39,580 bases of DNA from positions 1-39,580 of the forward strand of contig CAYGLF010000012.1 in the NCBI GenBank assembly GCA_964350945.1. Reading direction: 5' to 3'. Each line of letters starts with the position of its first letter. Within the stretch, counting starts at the first letter, position 1. A program made the position numbers and the translations under genes. This stretch comes from CAYGLF01 sp964350945 (GTDB taxonomy: Bacteria > Chlamydiota > Chlamydiia > Chlamydiales > JAAZZY01). The notes under the pieces are model-generated. The model was not told the origin of the DNA. It was given only the letters and a program-made list of their open reading frames with translations, and did no database searches. Shown piece by piece: positions 34,490 to 39,580 of the stretch.

Positions 34490-35554
34490 TCAGATCCACT
34501 TTTTCCGCTTAAAGAAAACGACCATAATAGCAATCATTACAGCCATGGCACCAAGGGCAATAGGATAACCCCAGGTAGAATTGAGCTCGGGCATATTTTT
34601 AAAGTTCATACCCCAAATCCCTGTAAGGAAAGTTAAAGGAGCAAAAATAGTCGCAGCGATGGCGAGAAATTTCATGATTTCATTGGTCTTATGTCCAATA
34701 TTACTCAGGTATAGATCTAAAATCCCAGAGATCATATCTCGAAAAGTTTCTATGGTATCTACTACTTGGATAGTGTGATCGTAAAGATCTCTTAGGTAAA
34801 GTGAAATTCCTTCAGAGACCTGCTCAAAGTCACCGCGATGTAATTTAGAAATAACTTCTCTAAGAGGCCAAATGCTTTTGCGCATAATAATGGTTTCACG
34901 CTTGAGCAAGTGGATATTTCTTAAAATTTGAGCATCGGTGGTGCTGATCAGCTCTTCTTCGAGATCGTCTACAGTTCCAGCAATTTTTTCTAAAACAATA
35001 AAGTAATTATCGACGACGACATCAATGAGTGTATACATCAAATAATCGGGAGCTAAATTATGCACTCTATTTTTACGACTGCGTATTCTCTCTTTAATAT
35101 ACGTGCTAAGGTGGTGCTGACGTTCTTGGAATGAAATCATATATTTTTTCCCAATGATCAAGCTGACCTGCTCGTTTTCAATCATCACTCTTTCAGGGTC
35201 GTAGTACAGTGAACGCAGTACCATATACAGAACGTCATCATACGGCTCTACTTTGGGGCGCTGCTCTGCGCAAATATCTTCAATCAGAAGTGGGTGGAGA
35301 TTGAGGTGATCTTGCATCTCTTTTAAAAAAGTATGCGTGGGATGCCCATCGATATTGATCCAGACAAGTTCCTCGGTGGAAAGGTAGGGGACGCATTGAC
35401 TAAAACTAGTTGCTTCTATCTCCTCAAACTTATCCGTTCCATAGAGAATCAGCGTGATTTTAATAGAGGCTCTTTTCTCTTCTTCCGTATGCGTGTCCGC
35501 TTGCGGAATTGAAGAAGTTCCCAGAAGTTTTTTTTTGAAAAAAATGCGAGGCAT
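34490..35554 (-). CDS. corA: CorA-family magnesium/cobalt transporter
   Basis: CorA forms a pentameric Mg2+ channel in the inner membrane. The 354-aa protein has a cytoplasmic N-terminal domain, two C-terminal membrane helices, and the signature GMN after the first helix (TFLTGIWGMNFKNMPEL), then a second helix PIALGAMAVMIAIMVVFF and a basic tail KRKKWI. Full length. AGGGTGG lies close before ATG 35554. It has its own promoter-like site upstream. Confidence 0.95.
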   Translation of the reverse strand: MPRIFFKKKLLGTSSIPQADTHTEEEKRASIKITLILYGTDKFEEIEATSFSQCVPYLSTEELVWINIDGHPTHTFLKEMQDHLNLHPLLIEDICAEQRPKVEPYDDVLYMVLRSLYYDPERVMIENEQVSLIIGKKYMISFQERQHHLSTYIKERIRSRKNRVHNLAPDYLMYTLIDVVVDNYFIVLEKIAGTVDDLEEELISTTDAQILRNIHLLKRETIIMRKSIWPLREVISKLHRGDFEQVSEGISLYLRDLYDHTIQVVDTIETFRDMISGILDLYLSNIGHKTNEIMKFLAIAATIFAPLTFLTGIWGMNFKNMPELNSTWGYPIALGAMAVMIAIMVVFFKRKKWI

Positions 35555-35584
35555 ACCACCCTCTCTAATCGTCCACCTACACTA

Positions 35585-35614
35585 GGCATAGAGAAGGAAC
35601 CCTTTAATTGTCAA
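35585..35614 (-). promoter_or_regulatory. Promoter of corA
   Basis: On the minus strand TTGACA (35609-35614) is followed after 18 bases by TATGCC (35585-35590). The −35 is perfect and the −10 is weak. Transcription would start about 20-25 bases before the ATG. Confidence 0.45.
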
Positions 35615-35649
35615 TTTTACTTTTAATATACTGATATTAAGCGTATTAA

Positions 35650-36996
35650 TTAAAATTTTTCTTGAAGGCCTCGCCGAGCAAGGTGCAATTGATTTGCTAA
35701 GTGGCTGTCACTTTTAATTTTTTGCTCAATGCTTTTACAGGCATGCAAAATTGTGGAGTGTGTTCTGCCAAATGCTGATCCAATAGTTGATAATGAGTCG
35801 TTTATAAGCTCCTTTGCCAGATACATGGCTATTTGACGAGGGAGCACAATATTTTTAGTTCTAGAACTGTCTTTTAATGCAGCAATCTTAACTTCAAATA
35901 CTTGAGAGACGCTTTTTAAGATCGCATCAATTGAAATCTTATGATTGGGGACGTGCTTTAACATTTCTCCAAGTACCTCAATGACTAAATCTTCAGTCAG
36001 GTCTTTATCCATCACATGACAATGTGCTGAGAGCTTGTTCACTGCCCCCTCAATCTGACGAACATTTTGTGAAATGCGCTCAGCGATATAAAAAGCCGCT
36101 CGGTGGGGGATCTTCAGCCCACGAAGTTCGGCTTTATGTTGTATGATTGCAACGCGTGTTTCTAGCTCTGGAGCTGTAAGTTGGGCAACAAGTCCCCATT
36201 CCATGCGAGCGACCATTCGCTCTGACAGTTTGAGGCGGCTTGGTGGCTTGTCGCAGGTAATGACGATTTGCTTATTTAAATTGATCAATGTTTCAAACAT
36301 ATTACAAAACTCTTCTTCAAAGTTCAGTCTGTTTTGTAAAAATTGAATGTCATCGACTAGAAGAACATCAAGTTCACGGTAAAACTTTTTCATCTGTCCA
36401 ATAGTTTTATTTCTCAAGTGATCCACTAGGTCATTGATAAAAGTTTCAGTCGTCACACACTGTACCTTAAGGTGCTTGTGATCCTTTTGTATCGCATGTC
36501 CAATAGCATGTAGTAGGTGTGTTTTTCCAAGGCCGACTTTCCCATGAATAAAAAGAGGGTTGTAAGTGTGAGAAGGGTTTGTTGCAATCCCAATTGCAGC
36601 AGATTTAACAAATTGATTTGAAGGCCCTTCAATAAAGTTTTTAAACAGGTAATTACGGTTGAGTCTAAGGTGGGTTGAATCAGGTGTTGTGATTAATGAG
36701 GAGATGTCTTCAACAGGAGACTTGGTAGGGTCTTTTTTAGGGGCTGCAATGATAAAGTCTAAAGGGAGACCATCCCCTTGAGAGGGAGGCAAAAAGGCGG
36801 CTAAATCTTTTTGATAGTTTTCTAAGAGATACTCTTTAACAAAGACGTTAGGGACTTCTAAAGTAAGTCCTTCGTTAGATTCATGAATGACTCGAATAGG
36901 GGCCAGCCAATTTTCAAAAGCTGTTGCTGAACACTTTTCTTCTGCCCAATTTAAAAATTGTGACCAGATTGTGGGTTGTTCTTCGCATATGAGCAT
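35650..36996 (-). CDS. dnaA: Chromosomal replication initiator DnaA (second chlamydial type)
   Basis: The 448-aa protein has domain I (about 1-75), a short linker, the AAA+ domain with Walker A HGKVGLGKTH (151-160) and Walker B VLLVDDIQF (211-219), and domain IV with the DnaA signature FGRTHSTILHACKSI near 405-420. Chlamydiae carry two dnaA genes. The neighbours here (TPR protein, small hypothetical) match the dnaA2/CT275 locus as I recall. AAAGGA precedes ATG 36996. The linker is short, typical of chlamydial DnaA. Confidence 0.95.
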   Translation of the reverse strand: MLICEEQPTIWSQFLNWAEEKCSATAFENWLAPIRVIHESNEGLTLEVPNVFVKEYLLENYQKDLAAFLPPSQGDGLPLDFIIAAPKKDPTKSPVEDISSLITTPDSTHLRLNRNYLFKNFIEGPSNQFVKSAAIGIATNPSHTYNPLFIHGKVGLGKTHLLHAIGHAIQKDHKHLKVQCVTTETFINDLVDHLRNKTIGQMKKFYRELDVLLVDDIQFLQNRLNFEEEFCNMFETLINLNKQIVITCDKPPSRLKLSERMVARMEWGLVAQLTAPELETRVAIIQHKAELRGLKIPHRAAFYIAERISQNVRQIEGAVNKLSAHCHVMDKDLTEDLVIEVLGEMLKHVPNHKISIDAILKSVSQVFEVKIAALKDSSRTKNIVLPRQIAMYLAKELINDSLSTIGSAFGRTHSTILHACKSIEQKIKSDSHLANQLHLARRGLQEKF

Positions 36997-37441
36997 AAAT
37001 GTCGATCCTTTATTTACAGTTCGTTACTGTGAGTTGTGTTATTAGAAGTTATTAACAGTACTTACACAGTTGCTATGGTAGCTAAAATTTGCGCGGAATG
37101 TAGCATGACCTTTTCTTCGTCGCAACATTTTTTTCTGAAACTTTTTATGGCAAAAAGTAAATCCTTGAACATCAAAATCTCGGCACGAAATAAAAAGATA
37201 AATTTGACTCGTTTTTTGGCCATCGATTATTTCTAAAAGACCCTTGCTCAATGTTTTAAGGATTCATTTTGCTGTTTGATTTTATAATGCATTGTTTTGG
37301 AGTTAATTAGGGCCCTTGAAATGTAATAGTTTAGTTATGAACAAGTTTTAAACAATAAAAAGAGGGCTTTTAAACAAAATGATTGCCCTATGAACCCATT
37401 TTTTCTATAAGAATATTTAGATACAAAAACCCTGGGGCTTT
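36997..37441. other. 445-base intergenic region upstream of dnaA
   Basis: No convincing gene is present. Two overlapping 66-69-codon open frames on opposite strands have no ribosome site or family look. Near dnaA, ACAGT/ACTGT pairs occur (ACAGT-TCGTT-ACTGT at 37016-37030, and ACAGT again near 37056-37070). TTATTAACA (37049-37057) is a poor DnaA-box match. A TATAAT at 37283-37288 has no −35. A better promoter lies at 37383-37411. A weak AGGGC/GCCCT pairing flanks 37362-37389. Confidence 0.5.
37383..37411 (+). promoter_or_regulatory. Promoter for the 151-aa and TPR genes
   Basis: TTGCCC (37383-37388), exactly 17 bases, then TATAAG (37406-37411). The start point would be about 24 bases before ATG 37442. 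Confidence 0.5.
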
Positions 37442-37897
37442 ATGTCATCGATAGATAAATTAAGTATAGAAGATTACTCACAGTTTGCTCTCAACAAGGA
37501 GAGTGAGGAGTCTTATAACCGGCTACATAAGCTGAGCAATGCTACTGATCTCCGCTTGCCTTTTGAGCATGCGGTTGTTTTAGATTTTACACCAAAGCCC
37601 GAAGCTATGGTCGGCTTATTTGGTCTTAACCAAAGAAGGCGAGTGGCTTATTTTCAAGCCCCTTCAAGTTTAAATCATACCCGAACTTCGTTCTTTGAAA
37701 AGTTCAACATTCCGGAAAAAGATGCTTTAGATCGCCAAAAAACGGCTAATATCAACTGCAGTTCTTCAGATCCTATAGAACAAAAGAAAAGGCTCGAAGA
37801 GAAACAAAAGTTTCAAAACCTAAACGATTTGAAAGAGAGATTATTAGACGATTATAATTTAATTATGGTTGGAAGATATCACTTTGTACAGGGGTAG
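37442..37897 (+). CDS. Conserved chlamydial-type hypothetical protein, 151 aa
   Basis: I do not recognise a domain. It starts MSSIDKLSIEDYSQFALNKE, has a beta-like middle (HAVVLDFTPKPEAMVGLFGL) and a charged C-terminal helix (QKKRLEEKQKFQNLNDLKERLLDDY). No membrane segment or signal is seen. GGGG four bases before the ATG region is a weak ribosome site. It ends five bases before the TPR gene, and position suggests equivalence to CT273. Co-transcription with a chaperone-like TPR protein hints at a partner relationship. Confidence 0.65.
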   Translation: MSSIDKLSIEDYSQFALNKESEESYNRLHKLSNATDLRLPFEHAVVLDFTPKPEAMVGLFGLNQRRRVAYFQAPSSLNHTRTSFFEKFNIPEKDALDRQKTANINCSSSDPIEQKKRLEEKQKFQNLNDLKERLLDDYNLIMVGRYHFVQG

Positions 37898-37902
37898 AAA
37901 AA

Positions 37903-38304
37903 ATGAGTCAGTTAAATTGGAAAGAAATTTTAGATTGGAATGAAGAATATATTGAAGGGCTACGCGTGACCGCCTTTCTATATATCCGTGAGGGGCACTA
38001 TGAGATTGCCCGACCTTTTTGCGAAGCTTTAGTAGTTCTAAATCCTCAAAATGCCCATGATCATTCAACGCTTGGAGCTCTTTATCTGCAGCAAAATAGT
38101 TTGGTCAATGCTCTAAACTACCTTGAAAAAGCAAAGACCATGGACCCTAAGAATCAGCTCAATGAAATCAATCGTATCAAAACGATGCTTTTACTTGGAT
38201 ACCGTGAAGAAGGGCTTAAAATCTTAGACAACTTTATACCCAGCTGCTCTGATGCTTTTATCTCCTCAGATGCTCAAGCATTAAAAATGGCTTATGCTAG
38301 GTAG
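37903..38304 (+). CDS. Small TPR protein (SycD/LcrH-like)
   Basis: This 133-aa helical protein has about three TPR units: FLYIREGHYEIARPFCEALVV (24-44), STLGALYLQQNSLVNALNYLEKA (58-80), and MLLLGYREEGLKILDNF (94-110). Length and layout resemble the class-II type III secretion chaperones SycD/LcrH. It matches the C. trachomatis TPR gene beside dnaA2 by recollection. AGGGG lies eight bases before the ATG. Its stop directly abuts that of the convergent aminotransferase gene. Confidence 0.8.
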   Translation: MSQLNWKEILDWNEEYIEGLRVTAFLYIREGHYEIARPFCEALVVLNPQNAHDHSTLGALYLQQNSLVNALNYLEKAKTMDPKNQLNEINRIKTMLLLGYREEGLKILDNFIPSCSDAFISSDAQALKMAYAR

Positions 38305-39438
38305 TCAATGAGTCTTTTGAAGAGAGCAGTACTCTATCAGTGCCCTGCAGACAAAATCTACTTGTTCTTCCAAAAGATGTGAATACATTGGTAGAGACAG
38401 AGCCTGTCGGCTATATAGCTCCATTTGAGGGAAATCTTCCTCTCTAAAGCCGTAATGATTTTTAAAGTAGCTATGGTGATACAGGGGAGTAAAGTGAACT
38501 TGAGTGCCAACCCCTTTTTCTTTCAGAGCGTGCATAATCTCTTGTCTTTGATATCCAATATTTTCAAAATCTATCAGCACCACGAAAAGATTATGTGCAG
38601 AATGTGAGCTTGCACGTTCATCTAAAAAATGGATCCATGAGAAGCTTTTCAATTGGTCTCTGTAGCGCTTTGCTAGCCGCTCTCTATGTGCAATAAATGA
38701 GTCAACCTTTTGAAGCTGTGATAGGCCTAGAGCTGCTTGAAAGTCCGTAAAATTGGCATTTTGGGTGACATCCACCACGTCATAACTCCAAGGGTCTGCT
38801 TTAGCATCTTTGACAATGCCATTATTGCGGTAGAGCTTGAGCCTTTCGTAGTATTCTTTGGATTGAGTGGTTACCACTCCACCTTCTCCCGTGCAGATCG
38901 TTTTTGCCGGGTGAAAGCTAAAAGCTGTCATGTCAGATTCTGGGCAAGAGCCTACAGGAGTGCCGTCAAGGTAGGTCGATCCAAAGGCCTGGCAGGCATC
39001 TTCAATAATCACCGCATTTTTCCAAGGACGTTTTATTTTTTTAGCGATGCCTGAAAAATGGACTGGAACTAAAAAAGGGCGGCCAGAGTGAGCCTGGGTC
39101 AGTTTTTTAAAATCGGGACTCCCCGTTTGGGGATCAATATCCACAAAGCGAAGGTTTGCTCCCATGGTTGCCGCGTAGGCGACAGTGCCCACAAAGGTAT
39201 TAGGAGAGGTAAAAACAGTGTCTTCTTTGCTAAGCTTTGCGGCATAGTAAGCTGCACTTAAAGCTGTGGTGCCGCTATTAAAAACAACGGCGTATTTAGC
39301 GCCGCATTTTTTTCGTAAACTCTTTTCGAAAGCTTCCACTTGAGGTCCCCGAGTAATGATCGGATAGCCAAAGCTTTTCATGACAGCTTGGATATCTTCA
39401 ATTTTCAAGCTTTGCTGGGCATAGGGTATAAAATCCAT
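38305..39438 (-). CDS. DegT/DnrJ/EryC1 (PseC-like) sugar aminotransferase
   Basis: PLP-dependent enzymes of this family aminate UDP- or dTDP-keto sugars. The 377-aa protein has the opening IPYAQQSLKIEDIQAV, PLP-binding NSGTTALSAAYYA (54-66), the Asp motif EDACQAFG (146-153), and the Schiff-base Lys179 in SFHPAKTICTGEGG. The opening, and the placement of TRGPQVEAFEK, fit the PseC branch (pseudaminic-acid pathway) best. No other pse gene is in the window. It lies 74 bases downstream of the partial outer-membrane-protein gene on the same strand. Confidence 0.85.
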   Translation of the reverse strand: MDFIPYAQQSLKIEDIQAVMKSFGYPIITRGPQVEAFEKSLRKKCGAKYAVVFNSGTTALSAAYYAAKLSKEDTVFTSPNTFVGTVAYAATMGANLRFVDIDPQTGSPDFKKLTQAHSGRPFLVPVHFSGIAKKIKRPWKNAVIIEDACQAFGSTYLDGTPVGSCPESDMTAFSFHPAKTICTGEGGVVTTQSKEYYERLKLYRNNGIVKDAKADPWSYDVVDVTQNANFTDFQAALGLSQLQKVDSFIAHRERLAKRYRDQLKSFSWIHFLDERASSHSAHNLFVVLIDFENIGYQRQEIMHALKEKGVGTQVHFTPLYHHSYFKNHYGFREEDFPQMELYSRQALSLPMYSHLLEEQVDFVCRALIEYCSLQKTH

Positions 39439-39512
39439 AAGCGTTTTTTAACAGATTGTTTATTTTAATGCGAGTTCCTCTAGTAGGCGGCCTTTGTCAG
39501 TCTCTAGAGAGA

Positions 39513-39580
39513 TTAAAACATCCACTCAAACTTCACTTTCACAGTGTAGACTTGTAAGTAACTTAAAAGATCTGCTTCAA
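39513..39580 (-). CDS. 3' end of outer membrane beta-barrel protein (partial)
   Basis: Reading leftward from the window edge the frame gives EADLLSYLQVYTVKVKFEWMF and stops at TAA (39513-39515). The end is a beta-signal with terminal Phe. Of the 19 residues shared with the left-edge gene, 16 are identical (…LLS-LQVYT-K-KFEWMF). Only the last 21 codons are in view. No T-tailed terminator follows, only a weak CTCTAG/CTAGAG pairing, so readthrough into the aminotransferase gene is possible. Confidence 0.75.
   Translation of the reverse strand, partial: EADLLSYLQVYTVKVKFEWMF

Noticed and set aside
37036..37251. Overlapping open frames of 66 and 69 codons on opposite strands upstream of dnaA
   Set aside because: No ribosome sites, no recognisable motif, and one is nearly the complement of the other, as expected for chance frames.
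36997..37441. Chromosomal replication origin next to dnaA
   Set aside because: No cluster of consensus DnaA boxes is visible, and the second chlamydial dnaA is not known to me to lie at the origin.
39480..39512. Intrinsic terminator after the right-edge outer-membrane-protein gene
   Set aside because: A CTCTAG/CTAGAG pairing exists but has a 20-base loop and no T-run.
1..39580. CRISPR arrays, insertion sequences, prophage or tRNA genes
   Set aside because: No spaced direct repeats, transposase-like proteins, integrase or cloverleaf-like sequences were noticed on reading both strands.

Overview
The window looks like a piece of a Chlamydiota chromosome, from an environmental (Parachlamydiales/Simkania/Waddlia-like) lineage rather than the genus Chlamydia. 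From about 14.3 kb to 38.3 kb the recognisable genes run in the order rnc, radA, hemC, sod, accD, dut, ptsN, HTH-ptsN, clpC, lplA, gcvH, dnaA, TPR protein, small hypothetical. As I recall the Chlamydia trachomatis map, this is the CT297-to-CT273 segment. The synteny is from memory and was not searched. Base composition is AT-rich and no phage or transposon gene is visible. No tRNA, rRNA or CRISPR array was found.

Region by region. (1) 1-62 is the 3' end of an outer-membrane-protein gene, followed by a strong terminator. (2) 330-5414 holds accessory genes: an unknown 172-aa protein, a lipase-like alpha/beta hydrolase, a MinD/FlhG-type ATPase, a GT11-type glycosyltransferase, and a 384-aa candidate effector with a C-terminal membrane helix. 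(3) 5421-9919 is a leftward three-gene operon with two DUF115/Maf-like proteins flanking a MORN-repeat protein. (4) 10083-11729 is the fatty-acid/ribosome cluster DUF177-rpmF-plsX. Facing it is a leftward mutY operon (11736-14204) with an exported protein and a hypothetical. (5) 14295-17706 is rnc-radA-hemCD. (6) 17900-19216 is a Pro-rich, repeat-containing candidate effector. (7) 19319-22552 is sod, then accD-dut-ptsN-ptsN2. (8) clpC (leftward) diverges from lplA, a PpiD-like anchored protein, gcvH, a 1725-aa AsmA/YhdP-like protein and a ComF-like remnant. (9) corA and dnaA run leftward. A two-gene unit including a TPR chaperone-like protein diverges from dnaA. A PseC-like aminotransferase follows leftward. 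(10) 39513-39580 is the 3' end of a second outer-membrane-protein gene.

The two ends of the window are the most striking structure. They encode nearly the same C-terminus (…LQVYTxKxKFEWMF, stop) in inverted orientation, so the whole 39.5 kb is bracketed by inward-facing paralogous outer-membrane-protein genes. A second theme is sugar modification: two Maf-like (DUF115) proteins, a GT11-type enzyme, a PseC-like aminotransferase and a FlhG-like ATPase lie in one window with no flagellar structural gene. A third is the HemC-HemD fusion, whose HemC half ends before the domain that normally carries the dipyrromethane-cofactor cysteine.

Most start sites were chosen by Shine-Dalgarno position. Four genes appear to use GTG or TTG (plsX, hemCD, ptsN, gcvH). 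No database search was possible, so family assignments rest on motifs and length.
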